From NCBI GenBank assembly GCA_016708105.1, contig JADJGJ010000001.1, positions 2,356,001-2,420,000 of the forward strand: a stretch of DNA of 64,000 nt. The letters are read 5' to 3'. This DNA is from Crocinitomicaceae bacterium. GTDB lineage: Bacteria > Bacteroidota > Bacteroidia > Flavobacteriales_D > Crocinitomicaceae. Of this stretch, positions 1 to 8,739 are shown in pieces (position 1 is the stretch's first letter; every line of letters starts with the position of its first letter). The position numbers were made by a program, and so were the translations under genes. The notes beneath the pieces are model-generated. The model ran no database searches. It had not been told where the DNA came from and worked only from the letters and a program-made list of their open reading frames with translations.

Positions 1-39
1 TCATACCGCACGGCGTGGGAATATTCAGAAGTGATATAA
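1..39 (+). CDS. C-terminal tail of an upstream gene (partial)
   Basis: Reading from base 1, thirteen codons end in TAA at 37-39 and translate as SYRTAWEYSEVI. This looks like an ordinary coding tail, and it is followed by a 41-base gap before the next ATG at 81. The gene begins outside the window, so nothing can be said about its function. The call rests only on the open frame and its position and could be chance. Confidence 0.35.
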   Translation, partial: SYRTAWEYSEVI

Positions 40-80
40 ACAAGGGCTGATTTTCACAAAAAAAAATCTAATTTTACTCC

Positions 81-1492
81 ATGCAAAAGGTAAAAAAATA
101 TCTCTCTCTGGCAGTGCTGCTTGTTGCTTTGCCCATTGCGGCTTTTATTGCAACGCATTTTGTTATTGATCCCGATAAAAAATATACCAGTTTATCCCTG
201 AGGAAAGTGATGTAATCATTGAAATAAATACCCGCAATTTTATTTCTGAAATTATTTATCAACGTTTATTTCATGAATCATACTTCCATGAAAAAATTGT
301 GCGTGAAGACGGTGAAGAGCCTCTGAAAGATATTGGATTTGACCCCTTCACCAATGTGATTTTATTTAGAGAACAATGGTCAGAACATAATTTGTGGATG
401 GTATTGGCAGGCTACCGTGATCGGGATAAGTTTTCTAACTACCTCAAGGAGGAATTTGAGGGAGCAAATTATAAATTCAATGATCAATACGTATTAATTC
501 AACTTACTCCATACAGTGACCAGCAAAAAATAGCTGAGCACATGCAAAACATTATGGATGGAAAAGTGAAATCATTTAATTCACGTGTTAATCTGGAACA
601 AACTTTTGATCATACCAAAGAAATTAATTGTTACATCATTCCGCAAAACACAAAGGCAGATAATAAATTATTGGATGGTCATATCACGATGGATTTTGTT
701 CAGGGAAAAATTCTGGTAGACGGAGAATTTACACCTGCATCAGGTTTTTCAGAGAATGCGCCTATTGCTTATCAGGCTGATACTACCATAGCATTTAGTT
801 TGCGTAGTTCATTGAATCTGCTTAGCAATTTATATTGGTTTAATGATGACAAAGTGCAAGGAGTTCCTGAGTACAATCAAATGGCTTTTGACTATAATGG
901 TGTCAATCTTTTTTTAGTTCATAAAAATTTAGGATATACCATTCCGTTTAAACAGTATCCAATTATGCAAGCGCATTTTGATTTTAACAACACCAAAGAA
1001 TGGTTTGGTTTTTTAGATGATTTGCATGAATCAAATACGTTTCGTTTTGACACAGTTTCGCATATTATGTCATCACCAATTGGAACATTTCTTAATTACA
1101 GGCTCACTGAAAATTCTTTTGAAATGATGCGTAATGAAGTGAATCTAATAGCTAATGATGATCCTGCATTGTACTTTGTATTGTCTATGAATATTCAAAC
1201 ATTATGTGAGAATACCAAATTTGCTGTTGATGAAAATAATCCACCTGAGAAAGTTGAACAAGAAATTGGTCTTCTGCTTGCTGAAGAAATGATGGCTGAA
1301 ATACAAGACATGGCAAATATTGCAGGTATTTATTTTGAATTGCGTTTGCAAGATGAAACACATGTAAAAGCCAACGGAGAAATCAACATGCTGAATGCTG
1401 ATGGGAATTCAATTATTGAAAGTATGGCATTTGGAAAATCTGCGTTAGTTTTTATTGCAAATTATGTTGAAGACGCTGTTTCAGCTGAGTAA
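81..1492 (+). CDS. Membrane-anchored/exported protein of unknown function, apparent frameshift near residue 34
   Basis: The ATG at 81 opens a typical N-terminus: a short basic stretch, then a hydrophobic segment (residues 8-25, LAVLLVALPIAAFIATHF). This frame stops at 213-215 (TGA/TAA region) shortly after an A6 run at 177-182. The frame one base back continues without a stop from there to the TAA at 1490-1492. Adding one A to the run joins the two as DKKIYQFIPEESDV, so the gene is probably one protein of about 470 residues. The frame downstream has no ATG near its beginning; the first usable codon is GTG at 299. The body is soluble-looking, with no domain I recognise. The cause may be a sequencing error, a real mutation or slippage. 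Its last 41 bases overlap the convergent gene at 1452-2240. Confidence 0.6.
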
Positions 1493-2240
1493 GATAATCA
1501 GGTATTTTCAACATTCTTGAACCATACCATGAAAAAATTTCGCCGTCAACCAATTCAGTTCGGATACCCGTTTCAGCTTGCAAGGCGGTGGCATGATTTT
1601 CTTTAAATGGAAAAGGTTCTGAACTGAGAAATAAAACATCAGGTTTCAGTTCTTTTATTTTTTCAATGCTGATTTCAGGATAGCGTTGATCAGCGCCGTT
1701 GACAACATTCACCAAGCCACATTGCGTTAACACATCACTGATAAATGTGTGATTTCCTGCAAGCATCCAGGGTTTTGTCCAAATAAAATACAACACGCGC
1801 AAATTCACTTTCTCTATCTGATCAAAATTAAATTTGATTTGGTTCACCAGTTTATCAGCCTGCTCAGCACGATTACATATTTTTCCAACGTGGTCAATCA
1901 TCTCCAAAGCATCCTGAACGGTGTAAATATCGCTGATGTAAACCGGATATATTTTTTGCAATTGTTCAATATCATGCAATGTATTCTCTTCTTTATTGGC
2001 TATTATCAGATCAGGTTGTAGGGCAGATATTTTTTCAATGCTCACATTTTTAGTGCCACCAACCCGCTGTTTTGAATCAAACCAATGTTGCGGGTGAATA
2101 CAAAATTTGGTGATACCAATCACCTCTTGATCTAAGCCAAGTTCAAATAATAATTCAGTTTGAGATGGCACTAAAGAAACAATCCGCTGAGGAAATTTTT
2201 CCAAGCGGATTGTACGTTTCATCTGATCAGTAAATATCAT
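1452..2240 (-). CDS. BtuF-like periplasmic-binding-fold protein (helical-backbone metal/cobalamin receptor)
   Basis: The 262-residue protein begins RIVSLVPSQTELLFELGL at residues 19-36, the typical first strand and helix of class III substrate-binding proteins (BtuF/FepB type). It continues with GGTKNVSIEKISALQPDLII, the usual 'G...nP..E.i..l.PDlVi' signature. A second lobe follows with ELKPDVLFLSSEPFPF. Family members bind vitamin B12 or Fe chelates for an ABC importer. There is no signal peptide or lipobox, and no permease or ATPase gene is near, so its location and ligand are open. It lies three bases downstream of cystathionine beta-synthase and is probably co-transcribed with it. Confidence 0.75.
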   Translation of the reverse strand: MIFTDQMKRTIRLEKFPQRIVSLVPSQTELLFELGLDQEVIGITKFCIHPQHWFDSKQRVGGTKNVSIEKISALQPDLIIANKEENTLHDIEQLQKIYPVYISDIYTVQDALEMIDHVGKICNRAEQADKLVNQIKFNFDQIEKVNLRVLYFIWTKPWMLAGNHTFISDVLTQCGLVNVVNGADQRYPEISIEKIKELKPDVLFLSSEPFPFKENHATALQAETGIRTELVDGEIFSWYGSRMLKIPDYLTQLKQRLQHNLQ

Positions 2241-2243
2241 GCC

Positions 2244-3605
2244 TTATGCATACGCATTGATGATATCATGACGAGTGACAATATGATGTTTTCCTTCACC
2301 CAAATCAACCAATACGGCAGGAATTTGTTTATTGATTTTTTTTGCAATTTCATCAATTGCAGTATTTTTTGCAACAACCGGTAAGGCAGGCAACATAACT
2401 TGTCCCAGCGGTTTATTAATTAAATCACTGTTCTCAATAATTTGCTGATATAAGGTGGTGTCATCAACAAAACCAACAAATTGATTGTCTTTAGTAACCG
2501 GTATCTGAGAGATGTTAAATTTTTTCATTTTTGCCACGGCGTGAGAAACCAATTCTTCAGTACCGCAAGTGATCAATTCTTTATCTGCATGTTTTGCAAC
2601 CATATCAGCTGCATTTTTTAATCCTTCATCCAGAAAACCTCTTTCACGCATCCAATCATCATTAAACATTTTGCCAACATATCTGCTGCCGTGGTCATGG
2701 AATAAAACAACAACCAGATCACCTTCTTTGAATTTATCTTTTAACTGAAGAACACCGGCCAGCGCTGCACCAGCAGAATTCCCTACAAAAATTCCTTCTT
2801 CACGTGCTAGTCTGCGTGTCATGATGGCGGCATCTTTGTCTGTTACTTTTTCAAACAAATCTATCACATCAAAATTTACATTTTTTGGCAAGATATCTTC
2901 TCCAATTCCCTCTGTGATATAAGGATAAATTTCATTCTCATCAAAAATACCGGTCTCTTTGTATTTTTTAAAGACAGATCCATACGTGTCAATACCATAA
3001 CATTTCACATTAGGATTTTTTTCTTTCAAATATTTTCCAATGCCTGAAATGGTTCCGCCGGTACCAACACCAACAATAAAATGCGTTATTTTACCATCTG
3101 TCTGATCCCATAATTCAGGTCCGGTTTGCTCATAATGTGCCTGGGTGTTAGACAAATTATCATATTGATTTACGTACCATGAGTTAGGAATTTCTTTAGC
3201 CAGTCTGCGTGAAACAGAATAATATGAGCGTGGATCATCAGGCGCAACTGCAGTTGGGCACACAATAACTTCTGCTCCCACCGCACGAAGGATATCCATT
3301 TTTTCTTTGCTCTGTTTATCATTCAACACGCAAATGAGTTTATACCCTTTGATAATGCAAGCCAAAGCTAACCCCATTCCGGTATTTCCAGATGTGCCTT
3401 CAATCACGGTTCCACCCGGTTTGATTAAACCTGCTGCTTCAGCATCTTCAACCATTTTAAGTGCCATGCGGTCTTTCACTGAATTGCCCGGGTTAGTAGT
3501 TTCAACTTTAGCCAACACAGTTGCTTTAATGCCTTTAGTGATTTTATTCAACTTGATGAGTGGAGTATTACCAATAGTCTCCAGTACATTATTAAAAACT
3601 CTCAT
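2244..3605 (-). CDS. cbs: Cystathionine beta-synthase / cysteine synthase with C-terminal CBS domains
   Basis: This fold-type II PLP enzyme condenses serine (or O-acetylserine) with homocysteine or sulfide. ETIGNTPLIKLNK opens the catalytic domain, and the PLP lysine is expected at Lys44 in NPGNSVKDRM. EGTSGNTGMGLA (substrate loop) and GVGTGGTISGIGKYLKE (phosphate loop) follow. Residues from about 340 onward form a CBS-domain pair (HAVAKMKKFNISQIPVTKDN, then a second repeat), as in eukaryotic-type CBS. An open frame extends 19 codons further upstream, but ATG 3603-3605 is chosen because it matches family N-termini and the -7 element at 3624-3631 lies between the two starts. Its ORF is followed after three bases by the BtuF-like gene. 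Confidence 0.92.
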   Translation of the reverse strand: MRVFNNVLETIGNTPLIKLNKITKGIKATVLAKVETTNPGNSVKDRMALKMVEDAEAAGLIKPGGTVIEGTSGNTGMGLALACIIKGYKLICVLNDKQSKEKMDILRAVGAEVIVCPTAVAPDDPRSYYSVSRRLAKEIPNSWYVNQYDNLSNTQAHYEQTGPELWDQTDGKITHFIVGVGTGGTISGIGKYLKEKNPNVKCYGIDTYGSVFKKYKETGIFDENEIYPYITEGIGEDILPKNVNFDVIDLFEKVTDKDAAIMTRRLAREEGIFVGNSAGAALAGVLQLKDKFKEGDLVVVLFHDHGSRYVGKMFNDDWMRERGFLDEGLKNAADMVAKHADKELITCGTEELVSHAVAKMKKFNISQIPVTKDNQFVGFVDDTTLYQQIIENSDLINKPLGQVMLPALPVVAKNTAIDEIAKKINKQIPAVLVDLGEGKHHIVTRHDIINAYA

Positions 3606-3623
3606 GAAAATATTTTTGTTGAA

Positions 3624-3631
3624 CAAATGTA
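3624..3631 (-). promoter_or_regulatory. Bacteroidota -7 element for cbs
   Basis: Read on the minus strand this is TACATTTG, a full match to TAnnTTTG. It ends 18 bases before the chosen cbs ATG. No TTG lies at the usual 17-23 base spacing, so only the -7 half is supported. Confidence 0.5.
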
Positions 3632-3658
3632 CGAAATATCCCATCCAATGGGAGAGGG

Positions 3659-3693
3659 ACAAAAAAAAGAGGCTCGTTTTACGGAGCCTCTTT
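3659..3693 (-). terminator. Intrinsic terminator after the 3713-5116 operon
   Basis: On the minus strand a perfect 10-bp stem (AAAGAGGCTC / GAGCCTCTTT) with an 8-base loop is followed by a run of T. It lies 20 bases past the stop of the outer-membrane protein gene and just upstream of the cbs promoter, separating the two units. Confidence 0.85.
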
Positions 3694-3712
3694 CAGTGAG
3701 AATGACTAATAC

Positions 3713-4582
3713 TTAGAAGTAGAACATCATATAAAGTGAACCACCAAAGTTGTCAGTATCAATAGTTAAACCTTTACTACCGGCAATGGTAGTTTCTTCA
3801 GTACGTGTTGTACCAAGACCAAGGTCAAATAATTCTACAGTTGAAACACGCTCGCTGGTTGCGCCATACAAAGCACCCCAACCGAACTCAGTTCCAAGAC
3901 AAATTTTTGGTAATATGTAGTACTCAACACCGATGAAAGCACGGATACCAGCACCACTGTAGTTTCCACCTTTATCAGAGATGATACGTGTTCCTTCAGG
4001 ATTTTCTGAAGCCACACCACCCCAAGGGAACCATACAGTAGATGTAGGAGCCATGTTGCCAATGCCGTAACCATTACCATAGGCATATTCAGCAGAAATA
4101 CCACGTTGGAAAGTATACATTACTTCACCACCGTAAATTCCGCGAAGACGGTTTTTACCTCTTCTGAATTCATACCCTGCAGCAATTGTATAATACGATG
4201 ACTGAGTTGAATACGTGTCCATTACCAATGAATCAGGTGATGTTGCACGGTCATTATATACATAGTTGTTGTAAGTGTAATTGTACTGACCGATGCGCAA
4301 TTGACCACGCACCGCGTTATCATCAGACAACATATATTTTCCAAACAGCGTGTTAGCTGCCCAGTAGTCAACAAATTTATTTCCGCCAATGAAGGTGTTA
4401 CTGTTGTTGCCATTGAATGCGTTTCCGACAAAATATAATACCGGAAGAGCATTCATACCAACACCCCATTCACCTGAAACGGGAATCATATCTACTCCGT
4501 TTTTATTCTGAATCTGCTCATTTTGTGCAAATGATGCAGCAGAAAAAACCAGAGCAAGGGATACTCCAATTATTTTTTTCAT
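3713..4582 (-). CDS. Probable outer-membrane beta-barrel protein
   Basis: The 289-residue protein has a cleavable signal peptide (KKIIGVSLALVFSAASFAQ, Q20 probably the mature N-terminus). It then has alternating amphipathic strands rich in Tyr, Gly and Asn (LRIGQYNYTYNNYVYN, YYTIAAGYEFRRGKNRLRG, YSGAGIRAFIGVEYYILP). It ends in a strand with terminal aromatic Phe (GGSLYMMFYF), the usual recognition signal for outer-membrane insertion. I do not recognise a specific family. It follows the lipoprotein gene at 4622-5116 after 39 bases and shares its promoter and the terminator at 3659-3693, so the two may work together in the outer membrane. Confidence 0.75.
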   Translation of the reverse strand: MKKIIGVSLALVFSAASFAQNEQIQNKNGVDMIPVSGEWGVGMNALPVLYFVGNAFNGNNSNTFIGGNKFVDYWAANTLFGKYMLSDDNAVRGQLRIGQYNYTYNNYVYNDRATSPDSLVMDTYSTQSSYYTIAAGYEFRRGKNRLRGIYGGEVMYTFQRGISAEYAYGNGYGIGNMAPTSTVWFPWGGVASENPEGTRIISDKGGNYSGAGIRAFIGVEYYILPKICLGTEFGWGALYGATSERVSTVELFDLGLGTTRTEETTIAGSKGLTIDTDNFGGSLYMMFYF

Positions 4583-4621
4583 ACTGAATTTTTATTGAAT
4601 TGATGAATATTTTGTAATCTC

Positions 4622-5116
4622 TTACCAGTTATAATCGTAATCGTTGATAACCATAGCACCTTTGTAAATTGTAACGGTGTCATTAGGTAAAGTATAGATA
4701 TAACGCTCTTTATCAACAGTAGCTGGACCTGTTATTTGATCGTATGAAAAATCATTAAACATTAAAACTACATCAATTGGAGTGTTATAACATTGTACGT
4801 TTGACAATGTGTAAACACCACCTGAACCAATAGTGGTAGTATAGATAATATCCGGATAATCATAACCAGCATCTGGAGTTGGATCTAAATCAGCGCCATC
4901 AATAACAGCAGTTACAACTGTACCTGATGGAGCAAACTCAGGATTCCACTGATAACCACCTGAAGAGTTAGTGTCATTATAAACATCTAAATCTGCTGTA
5001 ATAATACCTGTTAGGGTAGCGGTTCCTGGTTCAGAAGGAGCAACAGGCTCTTCTTTTTTACAACTTACAAACGCAATAGCGCTTATAGCAAGCGCGGCAA
5101 AAATCTTTCTTTTCAT
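4622..5116 (-). CDS. Lipoprotein of unknown function
   Basis: The 164-residue product has a lipoprotein signal with lipobox FVSC (Cys19), followed at once by KKEE. This resembles the positively charged plus acidic export signal that sends lipoproteins to the cell surface in Capnocytophaga and Flavobacterium. The body (GTATLTGIITADLDVYND and so on) looks like a small beta-sandwich with many Asp and Tyr and no catalytic motif I recognise. It is the first gene of a two-gene operon with the barrel protein at 3713-4582. Confidence 0.75.
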   Translation of the reverse strand: MKRKIFAALAISAIAFVSCKKEEPVAPSEPGTATLTGIITADLDVYNDTNSSGGYQWNPEFAPSGTVVTAVIDGADLDPTPDAGYDYPDIIYTTTIGSGGVYTLSNVQCYNTPIDVVLMFNDFSYDQITGPATVDKERYIYTLPNDTVTIYKGAMVINDYDYNW

Positions 5117-5142
5117 AACAAAAATTTAAGTTAATACAAGGG

Positions 5143-5172
5143 CAAATGTACGATTAATAAGGAACTTGTCAA
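5143..5172 (-). promoter_or_regulatory. Bacteroidota-type promoter of the lipoprotein/barrel operon
   Basis: On the minus strand, TTG at 5172-5170, a 19-base spacer and TACATTTG at 5150-5143 match the TTG-N17-23-TAnnTTTG consensus fully. The -7 element lies 26 bases before the ATG of the gene at 4622-5116. Confidence 0.7.
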
Positions 5173-5255
5173 GACCAAGTTGGCATTTTATGGGACAAAT
5201 AATGTTGAAAACACCCTGAAATGCCTGTCAATTCTATGCGTGCAGAAGATGAAAA

Positions 5256-6944
5256 TTAATCTGCAATGAGTTTCTTAAATCTAACACGTTTAGGTTCGGT
5301 ATCACCCAATCGTTTTTTACGGTTTTCTTCATACTCAGTATATGAACCTTCAAACCAGTATACTTGAGAATCATTTTCAAAAGCTAGAATATGCGTGCAG
5401 ATACGATCAAGAAACCAACGGTCGTGAGAAATGATTACGGCGCATCCGGCAAAACTTTCAATACCTTCTTCTAATGCGCGAATGGTGTTTACATCTAAAT
5501 CATTCGTTGGCTCATCAAGTAATAACACATTGGCCTCCGTTTTCAGTGTCATAGCAAGATGCAAGCGATTGCGTTCACCGCCTGAAAGCACACCGATTTT
5601 TTTATTCTGATCAGCTCCATTGAAATTAAAGCGACTTAGGTAGGCGCGTGAATTTATTTTCTGTTTACCAATTTCCATAAATTCTGTTCCGCCGGTTACC
5701 ACTTCAAATACTGTTTTTTCAGGATCCATGGATTTGTGATCTTGATCAACATACCCAATTTGTACAGTCTCTCCTACTTTGAATTCTCCTTTATCAGGTT
5801 TCAATTCATTCATGATCATTTTGAAGATGGTGGTTTTACCTGCCCCGTTAGGCCCAATGATTCCAACAATGCCGTTAGGAGGTAAAGTAAAATTCAAATC
5901 ATCATACAATACTTTATGTTCAAATGCTTTGGCAACATGAACGGCTTCAATCACATTTGTTCCAAGACGTGGACCATTTGGAATTGGTAGTTCCAGTTTT
6001 TCTTCTTTTGTTTTAGAATCTTCACTGAGCAATTTATCATAATTAGCCAAACGAGCTTTATTTCTAGAGCGGCGAGCAGATGGATTTGTTCTCACCCACT
6101 CCAACTCACGCTCCAATACCTTTCTTCGTTTGCTTTCTTGTTTTTCTTCTTGTGCAAGGCGTTTTGTTTTTTGCTCAAGCCATGATGAGTAGTTCCCTTT
6201 CCACGGAATGCCTTCACCGCGATCTAGTTCAAGAATCCACCCTGCAACATTGTCAAGAAAATATCTGTCGTGGGTAATAGCAATGACCGTACCGGGATAA
6301 TTCTGAAGGAAATTTTCAAGCCATTCAACTGATTCTGCATCTAAGTGGTTAGTGGGCTCATCTAATAAAAGAATATCAGGATTTTTCAGCAATAAGCGAC
6401 ACAAAGCAACCCGGCGTTTTTCACCACCAGATAAAGTACTGATCAATTGTTCTTCCGGCGGACAACGCAAGGCATCCATCGCTCTTTCCAATTTGGTATC
6501 TAAATTCCATGCGTCTATCTGATCAATGCGCTCTTGCACGCGGGCTTGTCTTTCAATGAGTTTATCCATTTTATCTGCGTCATTCATGATGGCTTCATCC
6601 ATGAATGCATTGTTAATGTCTTCAAATTCTTTGAGCAAATCAACTGTTTCCTGCACGCCTTCTTGAACAATATCTTTTACCGTTTTGGTGCCATCCAGTT
6701 CAGGTTCTTGCGGTAAATATCCGATACTGTAATCTTGATTAAAAACTACATCTCCTTGATAAGATTTATCCAATCCTGCAATAATTTTTAACACGGTAGA
6801 TTTACCTGAACCGTTCATCCCAATGATACCAATTTTTGCACCGTAGAAAAAGGACAGATAGATATCTTTGATAATAGGTTTTCCGGTTGGTGTTAATTTG
6901 GAAACACCCACCATAGAGAAAATAATTTTTTTGTCGTCAGACAT
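5256..6944 (-). CDS. ettA: Energy-dependent translational throttle protein EttA (ABC-F ATPase)
   Basis: EttA binds the ribosomal E site and couples nucleotide level to the first elongation steps. The 562-residue length is typical. Two ABC domains are visible. The first has Walker A GMNGSGKST, signature LSGGEKRR and Walker B LLLDEPTNHLD. The second has GPNGAGKTT, LSGGERNR and LLLDEPTNDLD. Between them lies the charged linker with SARRSRNKARL, and the first domain carries the EttA arm insertion (about residues 95-140). No membrane segments are present. It is a single-gene unit with its own promoter at 6984-7016. No clear terminator is visible downstream. Confidence 0.95.
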   Translation of the reverse strand: MSDDKKIIFSMVGVSKLTPTGKPIIKDIYLSFFYGAKIGIIGMNGSGKSTVLKIIAGLDKSYQGDVVFNQDYSIGYLPQEPELDGTKTVKDIVQEGVQETVDLLKEFEDINNAFMDEAIMNDADKMDKLIERQARVQERIDQIDAWNLDTKLERAMDALRCPPEEQLISTLSGGEKRRVALCRLLLKNPDILLLDEPTNHLDAESVEWLENFLQNYPGTVIAITHDRYFLDNVAGWILELDRGEGIPWKGNYSSWLEQKTKRLAQEEKQESKRRKVLERELEWVRTNPSARRSRNKARLANYDKLLSEDSKTKEEKLELPIPNGPRLGTNVIEAVHVAKAFEHKVLYDDLNFTLPPNGIVGIIGPNGAGKTTIFKMIMNELKPDKGEFKVGETVQIGYVDQDHKSMDPEKTVFEVVTGGTEFMEIGKQKINSRAYLSRFNFNGADQNKKIGVLSGGERNRLHLAMTLKTEANVLLLDEPTNDLDVNTIRALEEGIESFAGCAVIISHDRWFLDRICTHILAFENDSQVYWFEGSYTEYEENRKKRLGDTEPKRVRFKKLIAD

Positions 6945-6983
6945 AGTATTGATATTGAATTAGATTTTGGCTAAAAGATTTTT

Positions 6984-7016
6984 CAAAGTTAGCAATAGCG
7001 GTGGTTTATCATGCAA
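6984..7016 (-). promoter_or_regulatory. Bacteroidota-type promoter of ettA
   Basis: On the minus strand TTG (7016-7014), a 22-base spacer and TAACTTTG (6991-6984) match the consensus. The expected transcript would have a leader of about 30-35 bases before the ettA ATG. Confidence 0.6.
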
Positions 7017-7295
7017 TCAGGTTAGAAATTATTCTGATGAGGTTTGAAGATATTTGGTGAATCACGCTTGTCAATAATTTATAAAAATAAAATTTCACAA
7101 TTCTTTTATCTCAAATTTAAGCAATAGAATCTTGACTTCAATTTGGCGCAGGTCGTGACCTGCGCCAACAGAACGATCATATATTGCAACCCATCTTGTT
7201 CAATATTCATCCAATTATTTAATTTGAGTTTATGGCAAGACATCTTACAAGCAAGCGAAGAAATTATAAAATTAGGGATTTGCAACATTTACAGC
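7017..7295. other. Gene-free stretch upstream of ettA
   Basis: The gap between ettA and the paralogue cluster is about 400 bases. It holds the ettA promoter at its left side, the palindromic element at 7143-7168 and the terminator at 7296-7322. Short frames here are broken and lack any recognisable start context, so I see no gene. Confidence 0.6.
7143..7168. repeat. Perfect GC-rich inverted repeat (REP-like element)
   Basis: Bases 7143-7154 (TTGGCGCAGGTC) and 7157-7168 (GACCTGCGCCAA) are exact reverse complements separated by two bases. It is far more GC-rich than its surroundings and has no T-run on either side, so it is not a standard terminator. It resembles the short palindromic REP elements found between genes in many Bacteroidota. 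Only one copy is seen in this window. Confidence 0.7.
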
Positions 7296-7322
7296 AAAAA
7301 AAAAGGGAGACAAACGCCTCCC
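7296..7322 (-). terminator. Intrinsic terminator of the 7345-7899 gene
   Basis: On the minus strand GGGAGGC / GTCTCCC forms a 7-bp stem with one G-T pair and a GTTT loop, followed by nine T. It begins 23 bases after the stop codon. Confidence 0.8.
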
Positions 7323-7344
7323 TGTTGGACTAAGAAAAAAAAAC

Positions 7345-7899
7345 TTATTTTGTTTCTTTGAATGAGTTGATGATGTGATCCATCTGAGGTTTGAACTCAT
7401 CTTTTTGATCTTTGATTGTCCAGGTAAGCACTTGATAAAATGCTTTTTCACCTTCAAATACACCAAGTTCATAGTAAACACCTACAACTCCGTTAGAGCC
7501 ATCCATTTGATATCTCACGCAATCCATTCCGTTAATTTTTTCAATTTTTGGCGCTTTGGTAAGAATGTTATATTCAATTAAACCACTTCCAATAGATTCA
7601 ACTGAAAGCTCAGAATAAGACAATGCATCAAACATTCCTTCAAGACCATAAGAAGCAATTTCTTCTTTAGTTTCCATCAAAACGATAACGTAATGTTCTT
7701 TAGTAACACTGCCTTCAGCACTTACCCATTCATATTGGGTTGAAGCTTCATCATTCAACTCTGAAGTAATTTCCATGTGTTCTGGAATGTCAATTTCATA
7801 GAATCCAGAATTTTTGTCGGTTTTGTATTTAATTTCACCCGAACAAGACGTAAGGCCAAGCGCAACTAAAGCAAGACCGGCAAAAAACATTTTTTTCAT
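7345..7899 (-). CDS. Lipoprotein, tandem paralogue 1 of 3
   Basis: This 184-residue lipoprotein has lipobox LTSC (Cys19). The mature part begins with a 'Y.T....FYEIDIPEHME' strand followed by KEHYVIVLMETKEEIASY, YNILTKAPKIEKINGMDC, and a C-terminal GEKAFYQVLTWT block and final amphipathic helix. The pattern recalls the alpha-beta fold of PsbP/DcrB-like proteins, but that is an inference. It is clearly homologous to the products of 8064-8615 and 8740-9366. It has its own promoter (7925-7954) and terminator (7296-7322), so each copy may be expressed separately. Confidence 0.8.
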   Translation of the reverse strand: MKKMFFAGLALVALGLTSCSGEIKYKTDKNSGFYEIDIPEHMEITSELNDEASTQYEWVSAEGSVTKEHYVIVLMETKEEIASYGLEGMFDALSYSELSVESIGSGLIEYNILTKAPKIEKINGMDCVRYQMDGSNGVVGVYYELGVFEGEKAFYQVLTWTIKDQKDEFKPQMDHIINSFKETK

Positions 7900-7924
7900 T
7901 TTGGTTGATTTTTAATTTATCTGA

Positions 7925-7954
7925 CAAATGTAGAAAAATAGAATTAACTTCAAA
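7925..7954 (-). promoter_or_regulatory. Bacteroidota-type promoter of paralogue 1
   Basis: Minus-strand TTTG (7954-7951), 18-base spacer and TACATTTG (7932-7925) match the consensus. The -7 element is 25 bases from the ATG. Confidence 0.65.
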
Positions 7955-8063
7955 ATACTATGTCAATATTAATATCTATAGGTTGTTAAATATCAAATCA
8001 ATAGGCTGACATGATTCCAACTTGAAAAATTGAATGGACTTGTGATTATTTATTGATTGGAGT

Positions 8064-8615
8064 TTATTTCTTTTCTTTCAGCGACAAAATCATCTGTTCC
8101 ATATCTGTATTGAATTGGCTGAATTGTTCTGCAATGGTCCAGCTTAAAACTTGGTAGAATGCCCTTTTACCTTCATACACCGCAAGTTTATAATAAACAT
8201 TGACTTCACCAAATGCACCACGCATAGCGTATTTTACACAATCCATTCCGTTTACTTCTATCACAACAGGATTTTTAGTGAGAATTTCATAGGAATCTAG
8301 TCCATCACCAATTGACTTTACAGATAATTCAGAATAATTCATTGCGTCAAACTCAGTGTCTAAATTATAAGATGCAATTTCTTCTTTGGTTTCATAGAGC
8401 ACAATGAGATACATTTCTTTGACCTCACCATCAACCTCTTTTACATACTCATATTCAATCGCAGCCTCCTCGTTCAGTCCGGTTGCAGAACTCATGTATG
8501 CCGGCACTTTAATTGTAAAATAATCTGACTGATCAATGGTTTTCCATGCGCCTTTTCCACTGAGTATTGGTAAAGCAAAAAACATCAGTAGCGGAATAAA
8601 AAATATCTTTTTCAT
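8064..8615 (-). CDS. Exported protein, tandem paralogue 2 of 3
   Basis: The gene encodes about 183 residues from ATG 8613-8615; an open frame runs 13 codons further, but the signal peptide (KKIFFIPLLMFFALPILSG) begins here. Unlike its two neighbours it has no lipobox cysteine, so it is predicted to be released into the periplasm or secreted. The body carries the same blocks: YFTIKVPAYM, EMYLIVLYETKEEIASYN, SYEILTKNPVVIEVNGMDC, and KRAFYQVLSWT. A weak TTTG-N19-TAACTTCA promoter lies upstream. Function unknown. Confidence 0.8.
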   Translation of the reverse strand: MKKIFFIPLLMFFALPILSGKGAWKTIDQSDYFTIKVPAYMSSATGLNEEAAIEYEYVKEVDGEVKEMYLIVLYETKEEIASYNLDTEFDAMNYSELSVKSIGDGLDSYEILTKNPVVIEVNGMDCVKYAMRGAFGEVNVYYKLAVYEGKRAFYQVLSWTIAEQFSQFNTDMEQMILSLKEKK

Positions 8616-8687
8616 AAATTTTGTGATGGTATAATGAATATTGAAGTTACTCATAAATTAATACAGTACAAACTCTTTTCATCGGGT

Positions 8688-8717
8688 AAAAAAAAAGCTG
8701 CCAGTAATTGACAGCTT
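8688..8717 (-). terminator. Intrinsic terminator of paralogue 3
   Basis: Minus-strand AAGCTGTCA / TGGCAGCTT stem (one mismatch-type wobble) with a short loop is followed by nine T. It lies 22 bases after the stop of the gene at 8740-9366 and separates it from paralogue 2. Confidence 0.8.
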
Positions 8718-8739
8718 CTTCATTGAAAATAAATTCAGT

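Noticed and set aside
171..190. Programmed -1 frameshift with canonical slippery heptamer
   Set aside because: The codon phase is T AAA AAA, which does not fit X XXY YYZ; simple indel or error is more likely.
3307..3699. 130-codon plus-strand open frame
   Set aside because: Antisense to the conserved PLP domain of cystathionine beta-synthase, with no features of its own.
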